DNA of 33,433 bases from a virus: positions 1 to 33,433 of the IMG/VR virus record IMGVR_UViG_3300046373_000240; one strand, given 5' to 3'. The translations under genes were made by a program, and so were the position numbers. Shown here piece after piece: positions 7,128 through 15,021 of the stretch (position 1 is its first letter; each line of letters begins with the position of its first letter). Under the pieces are notes generated by a model. That model saw only the letters and a list, made by a program, of their open reading frames with translations. It did not search any database and had not been told where the DNA came from.

Positions 7128-9024
7128 CTGCTCCCACCGCCTGTTTTTCCTTCTTCGCACTCAATTCCGCATTAATCTTTGAGCTTTCTAAGCCCTGTGT
7201 GTGGTTTTGTGCGCTTAATGCTGAGCTAGCTTGATGTTGCAGTTCGATCTTAGTTAAATCATGCTTTTGGGCTTCTTGCTTCGCTTGATGCTCTAATTGC
7301 ATCTTAGTCAATTCCATTGCAGGACTATGGGGATCGACTGACTCAGGCTTCGCTTGTGGCTGTTGCAATTGCATCTCTTGCATGATTTCCTGCGGATTGA
7401 CTTGGATACCCATTTGTTGCAATAACTGAACCTTTGCGGTTACTGGAAGATCAGTAAACGATATTGAAATGCTCGGAACATCCTTAGGTGGTTCTTGATT
7501 CTGTTCTTTCTCTCTCAAGCGTTCAACAATCCTACTCTTATCAGGTACGCCATCCTGCATGTTAACGTATTCGGAAGGCAACAATAAACCTTTCTCGAAC
7601 AGGTCCGCACTCATTTGAGCGATGTAAGCTTTGGATGTTGGTGTACTACTTCCCGCGCTTATCTTCACGTCCAAGTCAATCTCCGCGTATTGTGCGCCTT
7701 GAAATGGTTTAAACTCTGGATTTCCTTTCTCATCCATCACACGAATGTAGCGAGTCTCGGTATAGTTCACTTTGACCAACCCGATGATTAACTCATATAC
7801 ATCCTTGATCGTGTCGTTGAGGTTACGGCCAATCCCCTTAATCGGAATGCTCGCTTGATCCTGCAACATCTGAATTGCAGCAGCTGCGGTCACTCCTGTC
7901 GGCGTGGCTCCTGTGTTGGCATCGTATATGCCGCCTATCTTCTCGATGTAGGTCGTCATGAGATCCGTTAGTTTATAAATGTCCTGCGGCATGCTTGGTG
8001 GTTCAACCCAATCCATGGCCCCTACTGTATCTTTAACGGTGTACACTCTTCCCGGTACCGCTGCCACTGATTCAGGATCAATCCCATTAGCTGCCTTGAC
8101 TAATAACATGGGGTTAGCGGTAAACATCATGTTAGTAACAGGCATTTCAATAAGCTTGTTCAATAGCTTCTGATTGTTTACAAGGTTCTTCGGCTCTCCA
8201 ATACCTAGTAGACTTTTACGCTTCTTTTTAGGTATGAAAGTAACAAATGGATATCGTCCATTAGGCGAAGCTTTCTCGATGCGTTTAAGAATCTTACCAC
8301 CTGCCGCATAAGTGCAATGCACGCCTTGTTCGTCTTTTTCCCAACACTCGTACCACATCGCGCAATCTTGCTTTGGTGCATTTTTCCCAGGACGGTTGTA
8401 AATCTCCGTTTGAAACTCTTGCTCTGGATCCACTTTAATGGTCTGTCCAAGCATCGTTTGTGCCGTCTGTTCAATCTGTTTGCAAGGTTTCAGTGTCGCA
8501 TAGATGATGTAACGGCAATCTTCCACGTCATTGGCTTGCGGATCGTGGTAAATGTTTGCAGGGTCGGGACACTCGATGCACACGTCACCTTGGAATAGAT
8601 TACCCTTTGCCTGACTGCCACCTGTGATTGAATTGTCCCAGTAAACTTTAAACCATCCTGTGCCAAGGAGTAACCCTGTTCTCACTACTTCATCTAGTTT
8701 GTCTACAAAGTCAGCTCGTTCCGTGATTACCTCGGTCACCTGTGTAAATAACTTTGCTACTTCATCGTCACCTTGAGAAGTCGGAAGGATTAACCCTGTT
8801 GGGCTGCTATTGGTCAACTGTGGGGCTTTCTGATCCACGACATAGGATATGTAGTTGATAACGGGATCAGGTCGCCATGACACACGCTGATCACTCCAAT
8901 GTTTGGCGAGGTAAAGGTTATCGTACTCGATCCAATCCTTATGGTCCTGCGCTAATGCCGATAACGACTCTTTAAACCACGTTTTGATCTGTGCAAACTT
9001 CGATTCGTCACCGAGTTTCTCCAT
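7111..9024 (-). CDS. Portal protein (P22-like family), 637 aa
   Basis: The length and motifs fit P22-type portals: an N-terminal helical part (WFKESLSALAQDHKDWIEYDNLYL), 'SWRPDPVINYISYVVDQKAPQLTNSSP', 'LLGTGWFKVYWD', and a stem/wing region 'FVTFIPKKKRKSLLGIGEPKNLVNNQKLLNKLIEM'. The last 120 residues are Gln-rich coiled coil (barrel-like tail). Twelve copies form the DNA-entry ring on which terminase docks. A GGAGGTG ribosome site precedes the ATG. Neighbours downstream are scaffold and capsid. It is separated from the terminase by the acetyltransferase insertion and two terminators. Confidence 0.85.
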   Translation of the reverse strand: MEKLGDESKFAQIKTWFKESLSALAQDHKDWIEYDNLYLAKHWSDQRVSWRPDPVINYISYVVDQKAPQLTNSSPTGLILPTSQGDDEVAKLFTQVTEVITERADFVDKLDEVVRTGLLLGTGWFKVYWDNSITGGSQAKGNLFQGDVCIECPDPANIYHDPQANDVEDCRYIIYATLKPCKQIEQTAQTMLGQTIKVDPEQEFQTEIYNRPGKNAPKQDCAMWYECWEKDEQGVHCTYAAGGKILKRIEKASPNGRYPFVTFIPKKKRKSLLGIGEPKNLVNNQKLLNKLIEMPVTNMMFTANPMLLVKAANGIDPESVAAVPGRVYTVKDTVGAMDWVEPPSMPQDIYKLTDLMTTYIEKIGGIYDANTGATPTGVTAAAAIQMLQDQASIPIKGIGRNLNDTIKDVYELIIGLVKVNYTETRYIRVMDEKGNPEFKPFQGAQYAEIDLDVKISAGSSTPTSKAYIAQMSADLFEKGLLLPSEYVNMQDGVPDKSRIVERLREKEQNQEPPKDVPSISISFTDLPVTAKVQLLQQMGIQVNPQEIMQEMQLQQPQAKPESVDPHSPAMELTKMQLEHQAKQEAQKHDLTKIELQHQASSALSAQNHTQGLESSKINAELSAKKEKQAVGAGGKKN

Positions 9025-9038
9025 GTTTCACCTCCAAA

Positions 9039-9061
9039 TAAAAAGACACCCGAAGGTGTCG
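9039..9061 (-). terminator. Hairpin terminator just upstream of the portal gene
   Basis: On the minus strand GACACC and GGTGTC pair around a TTCG tetraloop, followed by TTTTTATTT. It ends about 15 bases before the portal ATG, so it stops any unmodified leftward transcript before the head genes. No sigma-A promoter is visible between it and the portal. Confidence 0.75.
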
Positions 9062-9089
9062 TTGTTTAGCTAAAAAAATGTTAGTTGAA

Positions 9090-9117
9090 TAAAAAAAGAC
9101 CGCTCATAGAGCGACCT
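9090..9117 (-). terminator. Terminator overlapping the acetyltransferase stop codon
   Basis: CGCTC and GAGCG (minus strand) pair around a TAT loop, followed by a run of seven T. The stem includes the TGA stop of the acetyltransferase gene. With the 9039-9061 hairpin it forms a double terminator. Confidence 0.75.
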
Positions 9118-9679
9118 TCTGTTGCACGTCTAAATTGATGCCTGACCCTTTATCAGCTATAACCTTCGCCGGTATCCCCGCTATCGTCACATTATCAGGA
9201 AAACTTTTGTTTACCACTGCGTTCGCCCCGATTGTGACATTGTTGCCGATTGTTATTCCGCCGTATATTTTCGCCCCGGGACCAATGTATACATTATCGC
9301 CAATAATAGGAACTTCGCCCTTTCCTTCACCTATATTAACACTCACATGAATACGACAATTTTTTCCGACTTTGGCGTTCCTATTCACCACGATTGTACC
9401 GTAATGAGCAATGCTTAAACCTGGACCGAATACATTTAAAGGGATGCTTAGCCCAAGGCGCATACCCCACGTAATGTACCTGTACATATAGAATTTATAC
9501 ATTATATTGCCTATGATTCCTTTTTTTCTACAGTTGTGGTAAAACTCCATTTTTCTAAGCAACATTTGAAAATAAACTTGCGGAAAATGGTACCTATGTT
9601 TCATTTTGAATTTATGAAGATTATGCGCCATCAAGTCTTTTCTAAGATATTCTTCTAAATCCGCTTTGGATTGTATCAT
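9104..9679 (-). CDS. Serine acetyltransferase-like hexapeptide-repeat O-acetyltransferase, 191 aa
   Basis: Residues about 85-175 form a left-handed beta helix of hexapeptide repeats (IVVNRNAKVGKN, VSVNIGEG, VPIIGDNVYIGPGAKIYGGITIGNNVTIGANAVVN, shown in pieces), ending in the GIPAKVI motif. The His in SIAHYGTI is the likely catalytic base. The overall plan matches CysE/EpsC-type O-acetyltransferases. It is foreign to a packaging operon and has its own -10 element and terminator, the layout of a phage moron. Inferred role: acetylation of a cell-surface sugar or metabolite to change phage sensitivity of the lysogen. The substrate cannot be read from sequence. Confidence 0.75.
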   Translation of the reverse strand: MIQSKADLEEYLRKDLMAHNLHKFKMKHRYHFPQVYFQMLLRKMEFYHNCRKKGIIGNIMYKFYMYRYITWGMRLGLSIPLNVFGPGLSIAHYGTIVVNRNAKVGKNCRIHVSVNIGEGKGEVPIIGDNVYIGPGAKIYGGITIGNNVTIGANAVVNKSFPDNVTIAGIPAKVIADKGSGINLDVQQKVAL

Positions 9680-9726
9680 TGAATCACCCCCGCCATGTTA
9701 TGCATCATTTACCATAAAGTTACATG

Positions 9727-9732
9727 ATTATA
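9727..9732 (-). promoter_or_regulatory. -10 element of the acetyltransferase moron
   Basis: TATAAT on the minus strand, about 48 bases upstream of the ATG. The -35 region (around TAGAAT, 17 bases upstream) is poor, so the promoter may be weak or activator-dependent. GGGGGTG before the ATG is a strong ribosome site. Confidence 0.45.
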
Positions 9733-9752
9733 CTCCATTTGTAAACACTATT

Positions 9753-9989
9753 CTACATAAATCCCTCTAATGGAACGGGTGCAGGTGCAGGAGCAACCAA
9801 TAATTCGATTTCTCGTTTTATACTCGTAATATAATTTGCTTCCGTTTGTCCTTCAGGTGGTGTTAGACCCCATTCAAACTCTTTTACGAAAAAAGGATCA
9901 GGCGTGCCATTTTCCAACTTTTTCGTTTCATCTGTCCATATGAGAAAATGATAAGATGTTGCTGTTTTTTCGGCTAATAGATATTTCAC
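9753..9989 (-). CDS. Hypothetical phage protein, 78 aa
   Basis: An acidic small protein with an aromatic N-terminal beta segment (MKYLLAEKTATSYHFLIWTD) and a Pro/Ala-rich C terminus (APAPAPVPLEGFM). Similar small proteins often follow tail-fibre or appendage genes. The ribosome site before the ATG at 9989 is AGGGGGG. It follows the 176-residue structural protein by 12 bases. Function unknown. Confidence 0.55.
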   Translation of the reverse strand: MKYLLAEKTATSYHFLIWTDETKKLENGTPDPFFVKEFEWGLTPPEGQTEANYITSIKREIELLVAPAPAPVPLEGFM

Positions 9990-10001
9990 AGTGAACCCCC
10001 C

Positions 10002-10532
10002 CTATAAAACTAGATCGTATCCGAGTGAATACGTCCACGAACCTGTCGAACTATGACTGACTGAAGCCGTCCATGTTTTACCGACCGGAACACTGCCGAA
10101 TTTGTTGTTTGTGTCGTTGACCGAGGCCCCTGGGTAAACGAAAAGTCTAAATAATCCGTTGGTTGCGGCGGGTATTGGAAATGTTGCAGCACCTGGTGTG
10201 ATTTTCCCCGTCACGGGATCAACATGTCGGATGATTAACGTAAGTGTTTCCGTGCCTCCTGGATTTGCGGTAACGTCTAGCGTTAGAATGACGCCCCCGC
10301 TGTTATGGTTGGTCATATTGGCGGCTGTAACACTCACCGTTCTCGTTGAACTTGCTAATAGCGTACCTTGCATATTGCCGCGTTGAAGATCATAGGTATT
10401 ACCGTTATAAAGCATAAGCGGAATAATCGGCAAGGATGCGCCGTCTAATTTAACATTACTCCCCGTTAGTTGCACATTCTCCGCCCACTGTCCTGATCCT
10501 AAATCTTGATACAATCCATCATTACTTGACAT
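10002..10532 (-). CDS. Probable beta-sandwich virion protein, 176 aa
   Basis: Thr, Ser, Gly and Asn dominate and hydrophobic residues alternate (VILTLDVTANPGGTETLTLII), predicting an all-beta, Ig-like or jelly-roll fold. There is no signal peptide or catalytic motif. It lies 16 bases downstream of the large terminase stop. Such proteins are often capsid decoration or spike-associated proteins. That role is inferred only. Confidence 0.5.
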   Translation of the reverse strand: MSSNDGLYQDLGSGQWAENVQLTGSNVKLDGASLPIIPLMLYNGNTYDLQRGNMQGTLLASSTRTVSVTAANMTNHNSGGVILTLDVTANPGGTETLTLIIRHVDPVTGKITPGAATFPIPAATNGLFRLFVYPGASVNDTNNKFGSVPVGKTWTASVSHSSTGSWTYSLGYDLVL

Positions 10533-10548
10533 TACTTATTCCCCCTAT

Positions 10549-13065
10549 CTAATAGTCGTGCCATGATTGGCTAGTCTTTACATTGTCTTGTAAGGCATGT
10601 GGTAAATGTTTCTGTGGTAGCTGTTTCGTCATGGCGCTTTCGCTTCTGACTCCGTAATACTTCGGTATTGGCATCGACATAACAAAATACCGATCAACGT
10701 CTTGGCAGTTATGAACAAGGACACCATTCGCATAATACTCATGAATGGTGTCCACTGATAGGTTATATACTGCTTGCCTTTCCGTATTTCGCTTCACGCC
10801 AAGTACGTACCTTGCATTCTTTGGAGCAAGTCTTTGTTTTTGAATATCTATTGACGGTGTATAGAGTGTCGCAAACCGTGCAATTTCTGTTTTCATCGTC
10901 AATCCTTGATTTCCTGCGATTGTTTGACCTGCAATTAGCGGAACAAAAGCGGTCATTTTCTTTAAGACTAAGAGTTTCATAACTGTTATTACATTCTTCA
11001 CATAACTTTTTGTGAAGTTTACGGTTTTCCATAGTGATTTTAGCGTGTTCACTATGCCATGCTCTGCCTTCTTTTGTTTTATGCCATGCTTTAGCGCTTT
11101 CTTTAAGCTTGTCCATATGTTCTTTGCTAACCGTATGACTTTTACCATGATCTGATAAGTGTTTAAAGGCTTTTTTTGCTTCCAAGTTGCTTGGTTCGTT
11201 GTTTGCAGGATCATTGTCCTTATGGTGTACGTGGTGACCTTCTGGAATCTCTCCGTAATTGTCCCTATATACCGCATGATGCAAATATTCAACCTGTGTT
11301 GATTTGTTTTTTGTGCGTTTAAAATACCTTCTGTCTGAACTGTTCTTCGAATCGGGATATCTCCTGTATTTGTATCCGTTATACTCCACTCTTTCGACTG
11401 CCATTGCTCATCACTCCAATTACTTGATATCTTAATTATATCATAATAACTGAGTTCGTCCAAGCGTAAGAAACCTTTGTTTTCAACATATATTGGATGA
11501 TTCCCTGTTGCTGTTAATGAACTACCGTTTGAGAAATAAGCCGTATAAACTTCTGCGTTACTATTCGTCATTGCGCTTGCTGTGACGTTTCTGAGTCCTT
11601 GTCTCGTCATAACCTTATCGCCTATCTTGATACATTCAATTGGCACTTGGCCCTTATCCGTTTCGATCAATGTGCCAGCTACAAAACAGTGGTCTTCCTG
11701 TCCGTCTTTCAACTTTTCGGGATAGTTTTCATTCACCACTAGACTTGGATAGGTTCTAATCGTATTTGTGCAATTCGCTGTGAAGGTGAGCATTGCAGTA
11801 TCTTCACCGTATGCCCCTTTGAATGGCGCTAACCATTCGTGAAGCCTTGCCCAACCGCTGTGATGTTCCTTGTCAGCCTGGTCCATTGGCACGCCATTGT
11901 TATAAAAGGTATCTGCGATGGTTTCTCCTGTCTCTCCGTTAGGTGTCCAACACTGAGTATCAGCAACAGTCCATTCGATCTTTTCAGGTGTGCCATCTTC
12001 ATGTTTACTCATTTCGACGACTGTTTTAGCCTGCTCGGATACTCTAACCTTAGTTGGATAGTATTCACGATAGCATCTCGCCCATCCATCGGGACTGACT
12101 GCGTACCACTTCATACAGGCTCTGGATGAGTAACCATAGTCATAGGCTCGGTAAAGCATCCATGACTTAGGTGGCTTCCAGTAGCCTTTAACGTGAATCT
12201 CTTGATCCCACTCACCAAAGAAAGCCCCTTCGCCAGCTGTGAATGCATCTTCGGGATTGGTTGGATACTCTTGCCTGTATGATCTCGGTAAGGCTCGCTT
12301 GGTTTCCTCATACCATTCATCAGTTCTGCGTGGATCTGTGCGCCATGGTAAGAATGTGGTATGAAATCCATTCTCTCCTAATACGCCGCCGTTCCAAATC
12401 TCTTCAAACAGCGTTCCTCTTAAGCCTGTGCTAATTCCGATTACCTTCCCACCTGTAGGTCTGTTAATGGTTGGATAAGCTGCGGTAAATATCTCCTGTG
12501 CCCATTGTTGGAAGGCCCATTCATCGATGATAACTAAGTTTGCTGTGAAGGATCGTCCTGCATCTTTAGCAGCTGGCATAGCAAGAAAGCGACTCGTAGC
12601 TTTTCCGTCATGATAAATCTGAACGGTTAGCGTAGTCGCTTCATATGTGATCGGGAATGGTTTCTTAACGTCATGTGGACGTATCAACCATCTCGGCATA
12701 TTATCTAATTGGAATTTGGTACGTCTGACTAATTCTTTGGCATCCTCTTCACGCTTAGACATTCCCACTGTGGTATAACCAGGCTCGAATATCATTTGAT
12801 GATTACTATATGACAGTGCAAGCCATGTTAAACCCATTTGTCTAGCTTTAAGCGTTATATTAAGGCGGTAATCATCGAATGCTTGCAAAGCCCTCTTTTG
12901 TCCGTCCCATAGTTTGAATAGCTCCATCTGCTCGGGGATGTCTTTGTTTTCAATGTGGCAATAGTTTTCAATGAAGTATGATTTATTCTTTCTCATTTTA
13001 CGCATTTCAAGTTCAATTTTAGCTGCTGCTCTATACTCTAGTTCTGTTCGATTAAGTATGGCCAT
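10549..13065 (-). CDS. Terminase large subunit containing an intein, 838 aa precursor
   Basis: Packaging ATPase and nuclease. ATPase: Walker A-like KARQMGLTW (residues 73-81), Walker B LVIIDEW (177-183), coupling motif GISTG (210-214). RNase H-like nuclease acids: D309 (YRAYDYGY), D369 (VADTQ) and the C-terminal EDH...D cluster. The intein begins at C460, right after QEDH, and the C-extein resumes with CQDVDRYF. The mature protein would be about 511 residues. The start at 13065 (MAILNRTELE) has GGAG 10 bases upstream and overlaps the small terminase by 14 bases; an in-frame ATG at 13107 lacks a ribosome site. Confidence 0.9.
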   Translation of the reverse strand: MAILNRTELEYRAAAKIELEMRKMRKNKSYFIENYCHIENKDIPEQMELFKLWDGQKRALQAFDDYRLNITLKARQMGLTWLALSYSNHQMIFEPGYTTVGMSKREEDAKELVRRTKFQLDNMPRWLIRPHDVKKPFPITYEATTLTVQIYHDGKATSRFLAMPAAKDAGRSFTANLVIIDEWAFQQWAQEIFTAAYPTINRPTGGKVIGISTGLRGTLFEEIWNGGVLGENGFHTTFLPWRTDPRRTDEWYEETKRALPRSYRQEYPTNPEDAFTAGEGAFFGEWDQEIHVKGYWKPPKSWMLYRAYDYGYSSRACMKWYAVSPDGWARCYREYYPTKVRVSEQAKTVVEMSKHEDGTPEKIEWTVADTQCWTPNGETGETIADTFYNNGVPMDQADKEHHSGWARLHEWLAPFKGAYGEDTAMLTFTANCTNTIRTYPSLVVNENYPEKLKDGQEDHCFVAGTLIETDKGQVPIECIKIGDKVMTRQGLRNVTASAMTNSNAEVYTAYFSNGSSLTATGNHPIYVENKGFLRLDELSYYDIIKISSNWSDEQWQSKEWSITDTNTGDIPIRRTVQTEGILNAQKTNQHRLNICIMRYIGTITERFQKVTTYTIRTMILQTTNQATWKQKKPLNTYQIMVKVIRLAKNIWTSLKKALKHGIKQKKAEHGIVNTLKSLWKTVNFTKSYVKNVITVMKLLVLKKMTAFVPLIAGQTIAGNQGLTMKTEIARFATLYTPSIDIQKQRLAPKNARYVLGVKRNTERQAVYNLSVDTIHEYYANGVLVHNCQDVDRYFVMSMPIPKYYGVRSESAMTKQLPQKHLPHALQDNVKTSQSWHDY
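10708..11688 (-). mobile_element. Intein in the large terminase nuclease domain, 327 aa
   Basis: Block A starts with C1 (CFVAGTLIETDKGQVPIECI). Block B carries the TxxH-type sequence TATGNHPIYV (about residues 59-68). Blocks F and G are YNLSVDTIHEYYANGVLVHN, ending His-Asn with the next extein residue Cys. These are all the residues needed for class 1 splicing. It sits at the conserved 'EDH' nuclease motif, a typical invasion point. Between B and F the frame has about 200 codons of Lys-rich sequence with no recognised endonuclease domain. That stretch is the out-of-frame reading of the embedded HNH gene. Confidence 0.9.
10763..11404 (-). CDS. HNH homing endonuclease encoded in an alternative frame inside the intein, 213 aa
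   Basis: HNH core EIPEGHHVHHKDNDPANNEPSNLE (residues about 52-75) with the usual His-His, Asn and Asn-Leu-Glu positions. The C-terminal half has two zinc knuckles (CEECNNSYE...FCSANC and CTVCDTLYTVNRYSKTKTCSKEC), typical of phage intron and intein endonucleases. The ATG at 11404 has GGAG 9 bases upstream (embedded in intein codons). The frame is offset from the intein frame (11688-11404 leaves remainder 2), so it is a separate protein translated from the terminase mRNA. It ends inside intein block F. Predicted role: cutting intein-free terminase genes. Confidence 0.88.
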   Translation of the reverse strand: MAVERVEYNGYKYRRYPDSKNSSDRRYFKRTKNKSTQVEYLHHAVYRDNYGEIPEGHHVHHKDNDPANNEPSNLEAKKAFKHLSDHGKSHTVSKEHMDKLKESAKAWHKTKEGRAWHSEHAKITMENRKLHKKLCEECNNSYETLSLKENDRFCSANCRSNNRRKSRIDDENRNCTVCDTLYTVNRYSKTKTCSKECKVRTWREAKYGKASSI

Positions 13066-13612
13066 AAGCAATCTTCTCCAAGTCCTCATCTGATAAATCA
13101 GATACATGCCTGTGATTCAATGTTCCATTCATGCCAACACTAGAAGTGTTCTCGCCTTTCATCAAAGCTCGTTTATCATATAAAGTACCGAAGTACGTTG
13201 AAACCTGGCCTAATGGAATTGAAGTAATGGACGATAATGCTTTAATAACCTCAACAACATCTCCACCCTTTACATCCTCTTTATCTTCAAGCAACTCAAT
13301 TAGTCTATCTATCGTTGGTTGAAACTCATTCATAGCCACTGTAGCGACTCTAATCTTTTGTGTTCCCAAGTCTAAAGCTAACTCCATGTCACCCCAAATA
13401 CGGTCAATCATCATATTCTTTTTATCTTCTCGAAGTTTCTCATACTTCTCTTCTTCTTCGGGTACGTCCTTCATTTCTTTAGCAATTTTATCCACCGTAG
13501 CCCATGATATATTGAGCTTTTTCGCAATCTCATTTTTGTTATCGCTAAGAACAAGGTTAGCCTTGATGATTTCTTTCAACTCGTCCGTTAGCTTTTGTCC
13601 TTGCTTAGCCAT
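13052..13612 (-). CDS. Terminase small subunit, 186 aa
   Basis: The N-terminal helix-turn-helix (NEIAKKLNISWATVDKIAKEM, about residues 27-47) would bind the packaging site. Then follow a charged helical oligomerisation region and a C-terminal tail (DLSDEDLEKIAYGH) like those that contact the large subunit. It lies directly upstream of, and overlaps, the large terminase gene, the standard arrangement. GAGGTGATGAAAG precedes the ATG. The pac or cos site is likely inside or near this gene but cannot be located by eye. Confidence 0.8.
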   Translation of the reverse strand: MAKQGQKLTDELKEIIKANLVLSDNKNEIAKKLNISWATVDKIAKEMKDVPEEEEKYEKLREDKKNMMIDRIWGDMELALDLGTQKIRVATVAMNEFQPTIDRLIELLEDKEDVKGGDVVEVIKALSSITSIPLGQVSTYFGTLYDKRALMKGENTSSVGMNGTLNHRHVSDLSDEDLEKIAYGHT

Positions 13613-13627
13613 CTTTCATCACCTCAC

Positions 13628-13900
13628 TTATATTTCGACTAATAGTTTAACTCCGATTGTATTTGATCCATATCCATGTTTTGGCTTCTTAGGGACGATT
13701 ATAAAACTGTCTACTCTAACGTCGTATATTTCCTTGCCTTTTGTTTTTAACTCGTCCATAAGTTCTCCTACAATATCTGATATGGCACCTAGTATTTCTT
13801 CCTTCGTTGGTTCATGATCAAACTCTTTAAAATCACCGAATTGCGTTATTTTCTTTTCTAGCTCAATTGCTTCTTTAACTGTTACGGTTTCATATTCCAT
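13628..13900 (-). CDS. Hypothetical protein, 90 aa
   Basis: Soluble, acidic in the first half and beta-like in the second half (DVRVDSFIIVPKKP...TIGVKLLVEI). It overlaps the upstream membrane-protein gene by one base (13900) and precedes the small terminase by 15 bases. No family recognised. Confidence 0.55.
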   Translation of the reverse strand: MEYETVTVKEAIELEKKITQFGDFKEFDHEPTKEEILGAISDIVGELMDELKTKGKEIYDVRVDSFIIVPKKPKHGYGSNTIGVKLLVEI

Positions 13901-14142
13901 TAATGTTTCCTCGCTTCCTGTTCTCTCAAATACTCGGCTTCTTCTGAATGATCCACTGGCTTATAAATCTTTACCGGTTCTACTGCGTCTTTGTATTCTT
14001 GTATATCTTTGCTCATGATGCGGTCGTAAAGGTCTTTTCGTTCCTTCTGCCATTCCTGCGCTTGTTTGCCGTGACTGTGTAATGCGTAAATGTTAATAAC
14101 AGCTAGTGTGATAATTGCTGTAATTGTGGTGAATAGTTCCAT
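13900..14142 (-). CDS. Small membrane-anchored protein, 80 aa
   Basis: Residues 4-21 (FTTITAIITLAVINIYAL) form one N-terminal transmembrane helix. The rest is charged and coiled-coil-like (KQAQEWQKERKDLYDRIM). This plan is common in small phage proteins near packaging or lysis genes. It could be a spanin or holin accessory factor, but there is no evidence for either. Confidence 0.55.
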   Translation of the reverse strand: MELFTTITAIITLAVINIYALHSHGKQAQEWQKERKDLYDRIMSKDIQEYKDAVEPVKIYKPVDHSEEAEYLREQEARKH

Positions 14143-14205
14143 TTTGTATCAATCCTTTGTATCCGACTGGTGAACGATTGACACTTTCAACTCTATTTCG
14201 ATACA

Positions 14206-14391
14206 TTACGTTTCGACTTTTGCTCTGATTATCGAATCGCTATCGTTTGGAAATACTCTTGTTATCCAATCTTCAACGGCATTCTTTTCTTCCTCTGCGC
14301 CTGCTGCTGTGTATAACGCATCCACCCTGCCTTGTGCTAGTTCCCATAGAGTGCGAATCAATGCAATCTGACTAGTTGTTAAATTATTCAT
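14206..14391 (-). CDS. Hypothetical protein, 61 aa
   Basis: Starts at MNNLTTSQIA, where GGAG sits 8 bases upstream. An in-frame ATG 33 bases earlier has no ribosome site. Mostly helical (IALIRTLWELAQGRVDALYTAA). No family recognised. Confidence 0.5.
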   Translation of the reverse strand: MNNLTTSQIALIRTLWELAQGRVDALYTAAGAEEEKNAVEDWITRVFPNDSDSIIRAKVET

Positions 14392-14424
14392 CTTCTTCAC
14401 TCCCATAGGAAAAATATGGTTCAT

Positions 14425-14550
14425 TTACAGGTAAATCTTGTGATCTTTCAAGAAGCTTTTTAGCTCATTCCACTCTTCTGCGCAGTATTCTTCACTCCAA
14501 CTGTTCACCATTTGCTTTGGATAACCATGTCTAATCAACTTTTCTCTCAT
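14425..14550 (-). CDS. Tiny hypothetical protein, 41 aa
   Basis: MREKLIRHGYPKQMVNSWSE and onward to a TAA at 14425. GGAG lies 3 bases before the ATG and GGAGTGGAG slightly further. It is acidic and Trp-rich at its C-terminal half. It lies in the same leftward series as its neighbours. Function unknown. Confidence 0.5.
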   Translation of the reverse strand: MREKLIRHGYPKQMVNSWSEEYCAEEWNELKSFLKDHKIYL

Positions 14551-14636
14551 TCTCTCCACTCCTTTCCATGGTATAAACGTAAAATAGATAATCGAAATAG
14601 TAATAGAGTATTGGTGCTAGGTTTAGAAGGTCTAGA

Positions 14637-14759
14637 TTATAGGTGTTCACATGTTACTTTTTTCCTTTTACAAGCCCAACATTCACAGGTCATCGTCACG
14701 CTAACTCCAACGTTTAGTACGGCTTGCTTGGTTCCATTGCATATTCTGCATACTTTCAT
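14637..14759 (-). CDS. Tiny zinc-knuckle protein, 40 aa
   Basis: Six cysteines in pairs (CRIC, CECWAC, then TCEH) suggest a zinc ribbon. The ATG overlaps the upstream stop codon (ATGA, 14756-14759), so translation is coupled. Function unknown. Confidence 0.55.
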   Translation of the reverse strand: MKVCRICNGTKQAVLNVGVSVTMTCECWACKRKKVTCEHL

Positions 14760-14929
14760 TTCTTCATCCCTCCATATCGATCTATTTGGGTTTTGGTCTT
14801 TAATTCTATAAGTTCTTCGAGTCGGTGCTCGTTTAGGTGGGATAGCATATTATTTACACTTGTTGTTTCGTATTGGCATTGGTTGCAGATTTTATATGAC
14901 TTTCCTTCTTTTAATTTAACTGTAATCAT
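14756..14929 (-). CDS. Small C2H2-type zinc-finger protein, 57 aa
   Basis: CNQCQYETTSVNNMLSHLNEH fits Cys-x2-Cys...His-x3-His, unusual among phage proteins, which mostly use four-Cys ribbons. The start MITVKLKEG has a GGGTGG ribosome-site-like sequence; an in-frame start at 14992 lies inside the terminator. It is the first gene after the structured-RNA region, so it would be the first protein of the late operon. A regulatory DNA- or RNA-binding role is possible. Confidence 0.55.
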   Translation of the reverse strand: MITVKLKEGKSYKICNQCQYETTSVNNMLSHLNEHRLEELIELKTKTQIDRYGGMKK

Positions 14930-14983
14930 ACGGCTACCACCCTTCGGGTTAAGTGATTCGGTCGTCACGATGGCATCTGCGAT

Positions 14984-15021
14984 GCAAAACAAAAAGACAC
15001 CCCTCTCGAGAGTGTCCCGTA
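14984..15021 (-). terminator. Terminator at the end of the structured-RNA region
   Basis: GACACTCTC pairs with GAGGGGTGTC (minus strand, imperfect), followed by TTTTTGTTTT. It separates the noncoding region at 15.1-15.45 kb from the late genes. A small GCATC-GCA-GATGC inverted repeat follows immediately (about 14964-14977). Confidence 0.7.

Noticed and set aside
11405-11420. Programmed frameshift joining intein and HNH frames
   Set aside because: No slippery sequence was seen, and the HNH gene has its own start and ribosome site.
13066-13107. Longer start for the large terminase
   Set aside because: No ribosome site, would overlap the small terminase by 56 bases, and the sequence is unlike terminase N termini.
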